Counted from the first letter of the stretch, positions 1-6,277 are shown. The stretch is 12,566 bases of DNA from an uncultured Candidatus Melainabacteria bacterium (GCA_937891325.1 CALAFU010000262.1:1-12566), one strand, 5' to 3'. A program made the numbers and translations. The notes: generated from the sequence alone by a model not told the origin.

Positions 1-8
1 TGTATAAA

Positions 9-25
9 CATAGTAGTACACTATG
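9..25. repeat. Inverted repeat at the left edge
   Basis: The arms CATAGT (9-14) and ACTATG (20-25) are perfectly complementary around a 5-nt spacer. The repeat lies just downstream, in the minus direction, of the left copy of the TGCATG control element. It may be a leader hairpin or an operator of a minus-strand gene beyond the left edge. The hairpin before the 393-aa gene lies in the same region relative to its element but about 19 nt further away. It is short, so chance is possible. Confidence 0.3.
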
Positions 26-27
26 CC

Positions 28-100
28 TACATGCATGTAAAAACATCTAAAATTCAGAAATTGCATGCATTTGAGGTTGTTTTTACAAATGTTTACATTT
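28..100 (-). promoter_or_regulatory. Left copy of paired-TGCATG promoter/operator element
   Basis: This stretch aligns without gaps to 1444-1515. Shared parts are the palindrome ACATGCATGT (29-38), the palindrome TGCATGCA (62-69) and, on the minus strand, a -35-like TGTAAA (complement of 92-97), a 17-nt spacer and a -10-like TCAAAT (complement of 69-74). The palindrome centres are 32 bp apart, about three helical turns. An 11-nt stretch between the palindromes is not conserved, which suggests that the palindromes themselves are selected. By analogy with the right copy, it should drive a minus-strand gene to the left of the window. No gene is supported in 1-205; besides this element it holds only the inverted repeat at 9-25 and the terminator at 174-201. 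The role is inferred; the repeat itself is visible. Confidence 0.5.
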
Positions 101-169
101 TGTTAACGTAAATAACTTGTAAATACATTTTACTATATTTCAGCAAAAAATGAGTACCCTAAACGAAGG

Positions 170-201
170 AAAAAAAGGCGGTTGATATTACAACCGCCTT
201 T
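170..201 (-). terminator. Intrinsic terminator of the 393-aa gene
   Basis: An 11-bp stem (174-184 with 191-201; arm AAAGGCGGTTG) closes a 6-nt loop. On the minus strand it is followed by a run of seven T (complement of 170-176). It begins 5 nt after the stop codon of the 393-aa gene and matches a rho-independent terminator. Confidence 0.9.
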
Positions 202-205
202 AAAA

Positions 206-1387
206 TTATTGTGATTGTGATTGTGATTGGGTTTGAGTTTGCGGTTGTGTTAAACCTTCTTTTGCTCGAATTTGAGCAACAATAGTATCTACAGAACTTT
301 GAACTGATGAGTCACTAGAACCACCTAACCACCAAGAGTTACCATGTTCTGCATTAATTTTTGCTCTAAATGCATGAGCTTCACTACTCATACCCAAAGA
401 CATTGCCTTGTTATATAAAGCATCACATAGAATTTTTTCTACGTTCTTTTGTTCGTTTGTAAAGAAACCGCTATGGTATTCGTCTTGAATTGATTGAATT
501 AATGTTTCACCGTCCATATCACTTGAATAGTTTGTATCCCATTCTTCAAGAACTAGCATTATGTTTGCATTATTCAACTTACCTAAGGCTTGTCTTAATT
601 GGTCATTTTTAGTACCTGCGCCCTTCATCGCATCATAAAGACTTTCTGCAATTTTGGCAGCCTCTTCTTTATTTTTTGCAACTTTTGCCTCTTGAGCTTT
701 TGTTGATGCATCACTTGCAGACGTACCCGATGTTCCAGATGTACCAGAAGCACCCGATGTTCCTGATGTAGTTGTAGAACCTCCAGTTTGAGTTGTTCCA
801 CTTGTATCAGGTTGACCGTCACCAGCTGTTACAGTTTGACCGTTTTGTTGTGCTCGCTGTCTATCGAATTCTGCAAAATATTTTGAATAATCGAAATTAA
901 ACCCAACAGCATTTGCAAAATTACTAATTGCATTACCGATTGCACCTTGTCCTAGAATACTTCCTAAACCTAATGGAATATTCGAAGTCCAATTCAAGGT
1001 ACTCCACAAGTTTGAAGATGCCCCCATAAATGCATTAGGGTCAATATTAAAACTACCGTTTATGTTATATCCTGAAACAGAACCTCCACTTGAAGCCTGT
1101 CCACTATTTTCAAATACACTACCCGAGCCGTTTCCATTTCCAGCCCCTGAGTTATCTGCTGATTTATTACCAGCACCATTATCCGTTGGCGTAGCACTAC
1201 TTGCCGGCGCTGTATCCGCAGGTTTTGTAAAAATACTACCATCAGCATTACGAGCTTCGGAAGGTTTACCATTTCCGAAATCAAATATCAATTCGCCATT
1301 ACTTCCTTTATGTACACCTGTTGCACCTTTCGGTATCTGCCCTGTGTAACCAAGGTCCTTCGCCAATTGTTGAATTTTCATGCTCAT
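206..1387 (-). CDS. Annexin-repeat-like domain protein, paralog 1 (393 aa)
   Basis: The function is not established. The ATG at 1387 is chosen because GGAGG (complement of 1394-1398) sits 6 nt upstream; a longer frame from 1447 would run through the leader hairpin and part of the TGCATG element and lacks such a site. There is no clear Sec signal peptide or membrane helix. Residues 1 to about 240 are rich in Gly, Ser, Thr and Asn, with a GTSG/TSGTSG stretch at about 210-230. Residues 241-373 form a compact domain that is 116/133 identical to paralog 2. Within it, LYDAMKGAGT (KGAGT at 255-259) and the next 45 or so residues resemble one annexin repeat, including the KGxGT calcium-binding loop and downstream acidic residues. 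The last 20 residues end in a Gln/Ser repeat. Both paralogs carry exactly 20 residues after the domain. A secreted or surface role is possible but is only inference. Confidence 0.85.
   Translation of the reverse strand: MSMKIQQLAKDLGYTGQIPKGATGVHKGSNGELIFDFGNGKPSEARNADGSIFTKPADTAPASSATPTDNGAGNKSADNSGAGNGNGSGSVFENSGQASSGGSVSGYNINGSFNIDPNAFMGASSNLWSTLNWTSNIPLGLGSILGQGAIGNAISNFANAVGFNFDYSKYFAEFDRQRAQQNGQTVTAGDGQPDTSGTTQTGGSTTTSGTSGASGTSGTSGTSASDASTKAQEAKVAKNKEEAAKIAESLYDAMKGAGTKNDQLRQALGKLNNANIMLVLEEWDTNYSSDMDGETLIQSIQDEYHSGFFTNEQKNVEKILCDALYNKAMSLGMSSEAHAFRAKINAEHGNSWWLGGSSDSSVQSSVDTIVAQIRAKEGLTQPQTQTQSQSQSQ
208..229. repeat. Hexanucleotide tandem repeat at the 3' end of paralog 1
   Basis: There are three perfect copies of ATTGTG (208-225) plus a partial fourth. 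On the minus strand they encode alternating Gln and Ser up to the stop codon. The unit is a multiple of three, so slippage would lengthen or shorten the tail without a frameshift. Confidence 0.7.
298..340. repeat. 43-nt stretch identical to 1972-2014
   Basis: Paralog 1 at 298-340 and paralog 2 at 1972-2014 are identical over 43 nt, including third codon positions. This is the longest perfect match I found between the two genes and encodes the region around the Trp-Trp-Leu-Gly-Gly motif. It suggests recent duplication or gene conversion of the C-terminal domain. Confidence 0.85.
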
Positions 1388-1403
1388 ATTGTGCCTCCAA
1401 TCT

Positions 1404-1423
1404 GTACTTACACGCGTAAGTAC
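1404..1423 (-). promoter_or_regulatory. Leader hairpin or palindromic site before the SD of paralog 1
   Basis: GTACTTAC (1404-1411) and GTAAGTAC (1416-1423) are a perfect 8-bp inverted repeat around a 4-nt loop. On the minus strand it ends 5 nt before the GGAGG ribosome-binding site. In mRNA it would be a stable 5'-UTR stem-loop that could protect the message or affect ribosome access. As DNA it could be an operator. The structure is visible; the role is inferred. Confidence 0.55.
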
Positions 1424-1443
1424 GCAGAAGTAGTCCTTCACCT

Positions 1444-1515
1444 TCATGCATGTAAAAACAAGTCAATACTAGAAATTGCATGCATTTTAGGCAGTTTTCA
1501 CAAAACTTTACATTT
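1444..1515 (-). promoter_or_regulatory. Right copy of paired-TGCATG promoter/operator element
   Basis: CATGCATG (1445-1452) and TGCATGCA (1477-1484) have centres 32 bp apart, exactly as in the left copy. On the minus strand, TGTAAA (complement of 1507-1512), a 17-nt spacer and TAAAAT (complement of 1484-1489) form a plausible promoter for paralog 1. The -10 abuts the upstream palindrome, and the second palindrome would lie roughly 25-30 nt into the transcript. This layout suits repression by a factor bound as two dimers on one DNA face. The same intergenic region also precedes the plus-strand 72-aa gene, so control could be bidirectional. The -35 is weak; no regulator is identified. Confidence 0.5.
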
Positions 1516-1588
1516 TCCTTTTTGAATAAAAATGTATTATTATGTATCTGTATTCTACAATATTTTAACCTAAAAAGGAGTACCTTAT

Positions 1589-1807
1589 ATGAATGAAAAA
1601 AAATTTAAACGATGCCCTTTTAACCACGATGAATGTTCATCAGATTGCGCTCTTTTTATAGACCCACAAGATTTAAATGAATTGCTACTTTCAAGACTTG
1701 CTAGTTTAGGTGTCGTTGATAGAAATAATGGTATGTGTTCGCTTAAAACTCTTGCAATGAGTAACGCAAGAAGTATTTTTGAAAATACAACTACAAGACG
1801 AACTTAA
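1589..1807 (+). CDS. Small cysteine-rich protein (72 aa), putative metal binder
   Basis: I do not recognise a named family. The start is supported by AAGGAG (1575-1580) 8 nt upstream. Near the N-terminus, CPFNHDEC and SSDCALF place Cys at 9, 16 and 20 (C-x6-C-x3-C, with His13 between), and a fourth Cys follows at 50. The layout fits a small zinc-binding or Fe-S-type knuckle, similar in flavour to short host and phage proteins that begin with CPF...C...DCAL. The remainder is a predicted helix (about 26-42) and a polar tail; there is no membrane segment. The gene is divergent from paralog 1 and convergent with paralog 2, sharing a bidirectional terminator with the latter. The function is unknown. 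Confidence 0.75.
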   Translation: MNEKKFKRCPFNHDECSSDCALFIDPQDLNELLLSRLASLGVVDRNNGMCSLKTLAMSNARSIFENTTTRRT

Positions 1808-1821
1808 TATTTTTGATTACT

Positions 1822-1860
1822 AAAAGCGGGCGGTTACTTTTCAAGCAACCGCCCGCTTTT
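1822..1860. terminator. Bidirectional terminator between convergent genes
   Basis: A 14-bp perfect stem (1822-1835 with 1847-1860) has an 11-nt loop. The arms begin with AAAAGCGGGCGG and end in TTTT, so each strand reads a GC-rich stem followed by T residues. It lies between the stop of the 72-aa gene and the stop of paralog 2 and can serve both. Confidence 0.9.
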
Positions 1861-1879
1861 AAAATATGTTTTGTGATAA

Positions 1880-2887
1880 TTATTTGTTTTTAGAAACAGC
1901 TCTGTTATATGCAGCTTGTCTGTTTTGAACATCTTTTTGAGAGATTTGAGCGATTATTGTATCAACAGAGTTTTGAACTGATGAGTCACTAGAACCACCT
2001 AACCACCAAGAGTTGCCGTGTTCTGCGTTAATTTTTGCCCTAAATGCGTGAGCTTCACCACTCATACCTAATGATTTTGCTTTGTTAAATAATGCATCAC
2101 ATAGAATTTTTTCTACATTCTTTTGTTCGTTTGTGAAAAATCCGCTGTGATATTCATCTTGAATTGATTGGATTAATGACTCACCGTCCATATTTTCAGA
2201 ATAATTTGTATTCCATTCTTCTAAAACATATAGAATGTTGTCATTGTTCAATTGACCAAGAGCTTGTTTTAATTGGTCGTTTTTAGTACCTGCGCCCTTC
2301 ATTGCATCATAAAGTTTTTCTGCAATTGCGGCTGCTTGTTCTTTTGTTTTAGCTTCCTTAGCTTCGGCGTTCTTTAAGGCTTTTGCATCTTTTTCGGCAT
2401 CACCTGTTGTAGAAATACCGTACATATTCAACTTCATGGTTGTTTCATTAGTTTGAGTTTGTTGAGCTGTTTGTGCATAAGGATTTGTAACAGTTTGTTG
2501 TGTTCCTGTTGTAGTTGTAGCTCCTGCGGTTGCCCCAGCAGTAGTACCTGTGGCTGTTGTGGCTGTTGTTCCTGTTGCTTGAGTGCCTGTTGCAAATTGT
2601 GGCATTGTATAAGCACCTAAGCCATTAAAATTATATTGTTGGAAACCATATTGCGCATTTTGAATATTTTGCATCCATTGAGGCATCATCAAATCAGCAT
2701 TCCAATTTGGAACATTGCTCAAGTTACCTAAAGCCCAATTGTTCAAATTGTAATTACCTGAGGCAAGTCCAAACAAGGAACTTGTCATATTTGCCATATT
2801 CAAACTTGAAAGTGGATTTATTGAATATTGTGACCCCATAAATGCAAACGGGTTATTATAATAATTTGTTGAAATAGCTCCTGTCAT
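1880..2887 (-). CDS. Annexin-repeat-like domain protein, paralog 2 (335 aa)
   Basis: The ATG at 2887 (MTGAISTN...) is preferred. An AGAGGA (complement of 2899-2904) lies upstream at a rather long spacing, and a longer frame from 3031 would start inside the rimO terminator. The N-terminal 180 residues are Asn, Gln, Met and aromatic rich, then a Thr/Ala/Gly-rich linker (about 105-140). They do not resemble paralog 1 apart from a short AFMG. Residues 183-315 are the conserved domain with KGAGT at 197-201, an annexin-like helix pattern, an invariant block from LIQSIQDE to EKILCDAL, and NSWWLGGSSDSS at 292-303. There is no obvious signal peptide. The upstream region lacks the TGCATG palindromes found before paralog 1, so the two genes are probably controlled differently. 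The molecular function is unknown; calcium or membrane binding is a hypothesis from the annexin likeness. Confidence 0.85.
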   Translation of the reverse strand: MTGAISTNYYNNPFAFMGSQYSINPLSSLNMANMTSSLFGLASGNYNLNNWALGNLSNVPNWNADLMMPQWMQNIQNAQYGFQQYNFNGLGAYTMPQFATGTQATGTTATTATGTTAGATAGATTTTGTQQTVTNPYAQTAQQTQTNETTMKLNMYGISTTGDAEKDAKALKNAEAKEAKTKEQAAAIAEKLYDAMKGAGTKNDQLKQALGQLNNDNILYVLEEWNTNYSENMDGESLIQSIQDEYHSGFFTNEQKNVEKILCDALFNKAKSLGMSGEAHAFRAKINAEHGNSWWLGGSSDSSVQNSVDTIIAQISQKDVQNRQAAYNRAVSKNK

Positions 2888-3015
2888 TTCTATTTTAATC
2901 CTCTCAGCGTAAAATAATCTCTCGTACTTATATAAAGTTTTTATTTCAAAAAAAATTGACTTTTTTCCGCAAAGCATGATTAACACAGAGGTTGAAAGGC
3001 TTATTTTGCAAGAAA
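2888..3015 (-). promoter_or_regulatory. Upstream region of paralog 2
   Basis: The stretch between paralog 2 and the rimO terminator is very AT rich. It holds a possible -10 (TATATA or TATAAG on the minus strand, around 2927-2934) but no convincing -35. An 11-nt direct repeat, AAAGCATGATT, occurs at 2971-2981 and again at 3051-3061 beyond the terminator. No TGCATGCA palindrome is present. The promoter assignment is weak. Confidence 0.3.
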
Positions 3016-3049
3016 AAGGCGATTGTAACAAAAATGTTACAATCGCCTT
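3011..3049 (-). terminator. Intrinsic terminator of rimO
   Basis: A perfect 15-bp stem (3016-3030 with 3035-3049; arm begins AAGGCGATTG) closes a 4-nt loop. On the minus strand the stem ends in CGCC followed by TTTTTC. It lies about 40 nt after the rimO stop codon. Confidence 0.9.
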
Positions 3050-3087
3050 AAAAGCATGATTTAAACCCTTTTTAAAGATTTTATAGG

Positions 3088-4392
3088 CTAAATTTCACCA
3101 TACAAATCGTATTCAGAAGAAGAAGTTATTTTAACATCTTCAATATCAGCCGGAACGACTTGTTTATCTGTCTTAATATAAACCATACCGTCAATTTCAG
3201 GTGCATCATATTGAGTACGAGCCATTACAAATCCGTCATCGGTAAAACCTTCGATGATACAAGGTAAAGTTTTTCCAACAAATTTAGCATTGTTTTCAGC
3301 TGAAATTCTTTGTTGAAGCTCCATTAATTTTTTATATCTTGCGTGCTTTGTTTTTGCCGGAACTTGATTTTTCATCGCATAAGAAATTGTTCCTTTTTCG
3401 CGAGAATATTCAAACACACCCATTTTATCAAATTTCATATCTTCAACAAATTTGTATAAATCTTCAAATTGTTCTTCAGTCTCACCAGGATAACCAACAA
3501 TAAACGCTGTTCTAATAGCAATACCCTTCACTTTTGAACGAATATTTTTAACTAATTTTCTGTAATCTTCAACAGGTCTGCACATAGATTTTAGAACCTC
3601 TAAGTTTGAGTGTTGAAGCGGTAAATCAATGTATTTAACAACCTTGTCTAAACGCGCAATAGCATCTAACAATTCGTCATTTACAAAGGTTGGATAAGCG
3701 TACATAATTCTAATCCAAGCAATTTCGTCAATTTTATTTAATTCTTCCAATAATTTTGGTAAAGTTGGCTTGCCATATAAGTCCACACCGTAGCTTGTTG
3801 TATCTTGTGCGATTAAAACAATTTCTGTAACGCCTTTGTCAGCAAGTTTTTTAGCTTCTTTTACAACATCTTCAACCTTTCTAGAATGGCATTTTCCGCG
3901 TAATTTCGGAATAATGCAATATCCGCAATTGTAATTGCATCCGTCTGCAATTTTGATGTAAGAGCTTGCGCCTACTGTAATTTGTTGACGTTCTACTTGC
4001 TCTGGATAGCAATATGAAGGCATTTCAGATACGTTAGAAACATAATCGTCACCTTTTAATAATTTATCAACAGTTTCAGCAATTTCTGTAAAATCAGTTG
4101 TACCAAGCATTGCGACAACTTCTGGAATTGCATCTTTTAATTCTTCTTTGTGTTTTTGTGGCAAACAACCTGTAACGATAACTTTTTTGCCTTCATCAAC
4201 CAATTTTAAAATAGAATCAACAGATTCTTTTTCTGCGTCATGAATAAATGAGCAAGTATTTACAATGCAAACCTCTGCATCTGAGTCGTCAAGGGTAATT
4301 TCGTAGCCTTTTTCAGCCAAAATACCTAACATTAACTCAGAATCTACCAAGTTTTTTGCACAACCATGATTTACTAATGCGATTTTTGTCAT
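3088..4392 (-). CDS. rimO: Ribosomal protein S12 methylthiotransferase RimO (434 aa)
   Basis: RimO is a radical-SAM enzyme that adds a methylthio group to the beta-carbon of a conserved aspartate of ribosomal protein S12, using two [4Fe-4S] clusters in the cytoplasm. The N-terminal UPF0004 domain starts GCAKNLVDSE and has the three cluster cysteines C11, C47 (NTCSFI) and C76 (TGCLPQ). The radical-SAM motif DGCNYNCGYC gives C152, C156 and C159. PLQHSN and TAFIVGYPGETEEQF follow as expected for the methylthiotransferase family. The last 65 or so residues form a TRAM-like domain. GCAKNLVDSE and the methylthiotransferase layout fit RimO better than the tRNA enzymes MiaB or MtaB. Full length. AGAGG lies 5 nt before the ATG. 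Divergent from rmuC. Confidence 0.95.
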   Translation of the reverse strand: MTKIALVNHGCAKNLVDSELMLGILAEKGYEITLDDSDAEVCIVNTCSFIHDAEKESVDSILKLVDEGKKVIVTGCLPQKHKEELKDAIPEVVAMLGTTDFTEIAETVDKLLKGDDYVSNVSEMPSYCYPEQVERQQITVGASSYIKIADGCNYNCGYCIIPKLRGKCHSRKVEDVVKEAKKLADKGVTEIVLIAQDTTSYGVDLYGKPTLPKLLEELNKIDEIAWIRIMYAYPTFVNDELLDAIARLDKVVKYIDLPLQHSNLEVLKSMCRPVEDYRKLVKNIRSKVKGIAIRTAFIVGYPGETEEQFEDLYKFVEDMKFDKMGVFEYSREKGTISYAMKNQVPAKTKHARYKKLMELQQRISAENNAKFVGKTLPCIIEGFTDDGFVMARTQYDAPEIDGMVYIKTDKQVVPADIEDVKITSSSEYDLYGEI

Positions 4393-4412
4393 ATTTACCT
4401 CTTTTTTTAACT

Positions 4413-4421
4413 ATTTTAGCA
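4413..4421 (-). promoter_or_regulatory. Putative extended -10 promoter of rimO
   Basis: On the minus strand TGCTAAAAT (complement of 4413-4421) matches an extended -10 (TGn plus TAAAAT), about 20 nt before the rimO start codon. No good -35 is visible, as is usual for extended -10 promoters. The short leader is compatible with the ribosome-binding site. Confidence 0.45.
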
Positions 4422-4443
4422 TAGAAAATCCATACGACCTCAT

Positions 4444-4471
4444 TTGTCGGTACGATAGTTTATGATATAAT
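4444..4471 (+). promoter_or_regulatory. Putative promoter of rmuC
   Basis: A perfect TATAAT (4466-4471) has a weak -35 TTGTCG (4444-4449) at 16 nt. The expected start of transcription near 4478 falls directly at the AGGAG (4479-4483) of rmuC, which would give a leader of only about 12 nt. It is back to back with the rimO promoter in a 97-bp intergenic region. Confidence 0.55.
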
Positions 4472-4489
4472 CAAAGAAAGGAGATATGT

Positions 4490-5572
4490 ATGGATATTAT
4501 TTTATTTTTGGCTGGATTTTTGACAGGTGCAATCCTTGTTGCAGTAATTTTTATAGTTGTAAACAACAAGGGCAAAAACTCTACTGATGCACTTATGAAG
4601 CAAATGGAGTTGTATTTTGAAAACACCGCAAACAAAATTTTTGAAGAAAGTTCAGCAAAATTTTCTAATACAAATAAAGAGAAATTAGACGACTTTTTCT
4701 CAAAATTTAAAGAAAAAATCGAGGATTTTGAAAAACGTACGAACGAAAAATTTAAAAACGAAGACGAAAACTTTGTAAAATTCGACCAAAATATTCGCCA
4801 ATTCATTGAAGCTGGTTCAAAAATTGCGCAAGACACAAGCAATTTAACGCAAATTATGAAGTCAGACAACCGTACACAAGGTCAATGGGGCGAAATTGTC
4901 TTAGAACGTGTTCTAGAAGCATCTGGTTTAAGAAAAGATGAAGAATATTTTATTCAAAAAGCTGATACCGTTGAAGGTCGTCCCGATGCAATTGTAAAAT
5001 TGCCAGAAAACAAATGCGTAATGATTGACGCAAAGACTTCTCTAGCTTCATTTTCAGCATATTTGCAAGCAGAAAGCGAAGAAGAAAAACTTCAACACTT
5101 GAAGGAATTTAAAGACTCAACAAAATCTCACATTGCAGGTTTAACAAAACGTGATTACAAACCAAGCGACGAAAGCATTTCACCTGAATATATTTTGATG
5201 TTCATTCCGATTGAAAGCTGCTATTCACTAATGTTCTGCGACGACAATTATTTATGGGATTTAGCGTGGAAAAATCACATCATGCCGGTTTCACCGTCAA
5301 CTCTTTTAGCAAGTTTGAAGATTATCAACGCATTTTTGGTTGTAAACCGTCAAAACGAAAACGCTCAAGAGATTTCTCGTCTTGCAACAAAAATGTTGGA
5401 TAAATTCTCAGATATGGTTAAAAATATTCGACAAGCGCGTGAAAAGATTGATACAGGCTTAAAACAACTTGACGGACGTGATAGCATAATCGTCAATGCT
5501 GAAAAAATGACAGAACTTGGCGCTAAAATTAACAAGCCACTTCCAGAGCCTGAAAACAGAGACGAAGAATAG
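4490..5572 (+). CDS. rmuC: RmuC-family protein, membrane-anchored, nuclease-like (360 aa)
   Basis: RmuC proteins are linked genetically in E. coli to limiting recombination at inverted repeats and are thought to act on DNA; the exact reaction is not settled. Residues 3-25 form an N-terminal membrane helix. Residues 35-125 are a charged coiled coil (many Glu, Lys, Asn). The RmuC core starts at GQWGE (131-135), followed by DAIVKLP with D166 and IDAK (179-182), which form the predicted PD-(D/E)XK-like active site. The conserved EYILMFIPIES and SPSTLLASLKII stretches follow at about 230-275. The protein is shorter than the roughly 475-aa E. coli protein, mainly because of a shorter coiled coil. 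AGGAG lies 6 nt before the ATG. The C-terminus ends LPEPENRDEE. It is monocistronic, with its own promoter and terminator. Confidence 0.92.
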   Translation: MDIILFLAGFLTGAILVAVIFIVVNNKGKNSTDALMKQMELYFENTANKIFEESSAKFSNTNKEKLDDFFSKFKEKIEDFEKRTNEKFKNEDENFVKFDQNIRQFIEAGSKIAQDTSNLTQIMKSDNRTQGQWGEIVLERVLEASGLRKDEEYFIQKADTVEGRPDAIVKLPENKCVMIDAKTSLASFSAYLQAESEEEKLQHLKEFKDSTKSHIAGLTKRDYKPSDESISPEYILMFIPIESCYSLMFCDDNYLWDLAWKNHIMPVSPSTLLASLKIINAFLVVNRQNENAQEISRLATKMLDKFSDMVKNIRQAREKIDTGLKQLDGRDSIIVNAEKMTELGAKINKPLPEPENRDEE

Positions 5573-5590
5573 AACAATTTAAATATAAGT

Positions 5591-5625
5591 AAGGCGCGGT
5601 TTCTGAAAGAAACCGCGCCTTTTTT
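5591..5625 (+). terminator. Intrinsic terminator of rmuC
   Basis: A perfect 14-bp stem (5591-5604 with 5608-5621; arm AAGGCGCGGTTTCT) has a GAA loop and runs into a T tract through 5625. It begins about 20 nt after the rmuC stop codon. Confidence 0.95.
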
Positions 5626-5630
5626 AACTT

Positions 5631-5650
5631 TTGTAAAACTTTGTTTACAA
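5631..5650. repeat. Inverted repeat TTGTAAA-N6-TTTACAA
   Basis: The 7-bp arms (5631-5637 and 5644-5650) are perfectly complementary around 6 nt, just after the rmuC terminator and about 65 bp before the 187-aa gene. It could be an operator or activator site for that gene; TTTACA-type words also occur in the TGCATG elements. The sequence is AT rich, so chance is possible. Confidence 0.35.
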
Positions 5651-5713
5651 ACCCTAAAGTTCGACCACAAAACTTCCGAATACAAATATGTGTGAAAAAG
5701 AAAGTGTGTCGTT

Positions 5714-6277
5714 ATGGAAGTAAATGCTATTTCGTCTGTAAATATGTATCAAACAACAGCAGTTCAATCTGTAAACGCTGTTCAAATGGGTACATTGAGT
5801 GAAGAAACAATTCGTAAGTTAAAAGAATTGGGTATCGACCCTAAAACAGTAAAAAACGAAGCTGAAGCTCAAGCATTGATTGCACAAGATCAAAAGGCTA
5901 AACAAAACTACAACGGCGAAAAAGTTCAAGGCAAAACTGATATTCAAATGCAATCTATGAAAGAAAAATCAGAAGACTTGGGCAAAAAAATGGAGGATTT
6001 AGCAGATAAATTAGGCATTACTCTTTCAAAAACAGATAGTGCAAAGGTTTCTATTGAAAAATTAGAACAATCAGTTAAAGCTGTTACAGAACCAAACCCA
6101 ATGAACAAAGTTGGTGCAGTAACAGACAAAAAGATTGATGAAAAACCTGAAGACTTAAAAGCAGATTTACAAGACATTAAAACAAAATACGATGATGTTG
6201 AGAGAGCAAAAAACACAGCTTTTGCTGGACAAGATATGATGGCAATGCTAAACAAAATGGCATTGGGCATTTCATAA
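5714..6277 (+). CDS. Hypothetical helical protein (187 aa)
   Basis: I do not recognise this family. The N-terminus (MEVNAISSVN) is polar and has no Sec signal or membrane helix. Residues 28-60 (TLSEETIRKLKELGIDP then an Ala/Glu-rich helix) look like a small helical motif. Residues 78-126 are a strongly charged, coiled-coil-like helix (MKEKSEDLGKKMEDLADKL and onward). A second helix covers about 145-170, and the protein ends in a Met-rich segment. The composition suggests an elongated soluble protein, for example a secreted, chaperone-like or structural factor, but nothing decides between them. The ribosome-binding site is weak (only purine-rich AAAGAAAG). It is flanked by terminator hairpins on both sides, so it is monocistronic. 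The stop codon is doubled (TAATAA). Confidence 0.8.
   Translation: MEVNAISSVNMYQTTAVQSVNAVQMGTLSEETIRKLKELGIDPKTVKNEAEAQALIAQDQKAKQNYNGEKVQGKTDIQMQSMKEKSEDLGKKMEDLADKLGITLSKTDSAKVSIEKLEQSVKAVTEPNPMNKVGAVTDKKIDEKPEDLKADLQDIKTKYDDVERAKNTAFAGQDMMAMLNKMALGIS

Noticed and set aside
149..184. An 11-codon plus-strand frame running into the terminator of paralog 1
   Set aside because: It has no ribosome-binding site and its end lies in the hairpin stem; the AT-rich context makes short frames common.
625..1349. Overlapping open frames inside paralog 1 on both strands
   Set aside because: They lie within the low-complexity coding region, have repetitive composition caused by the other frame, and lack ribosome-binding sites.
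1388..1447. A 20-residue N-terminal extension of paralog 1 from an upstream ATG at 1447
   Set aside because: It would translate through the leader hairpin and part of the TGCATG element, and the ATG at 1387 has a far better ribosome-binding site (GGAGG at 6 nt).
2888..3031. A 48-residue N-terminal extension of paralog 2
   Set aside because: Its start lies inside the rimO terminator stem, and the extension spans promoter-like AT-rich sequence. The ATG at 2887 is the more likely start.
2971..3061. AAAGCATGATT direct repeat flanking the rimO terminator, considered as target-site duplication of a small mobile element
   Set aside because: The 80-bp interval contains only the terminator and AT-rich sequence, with no terminal inverted repeats of an insertion element.
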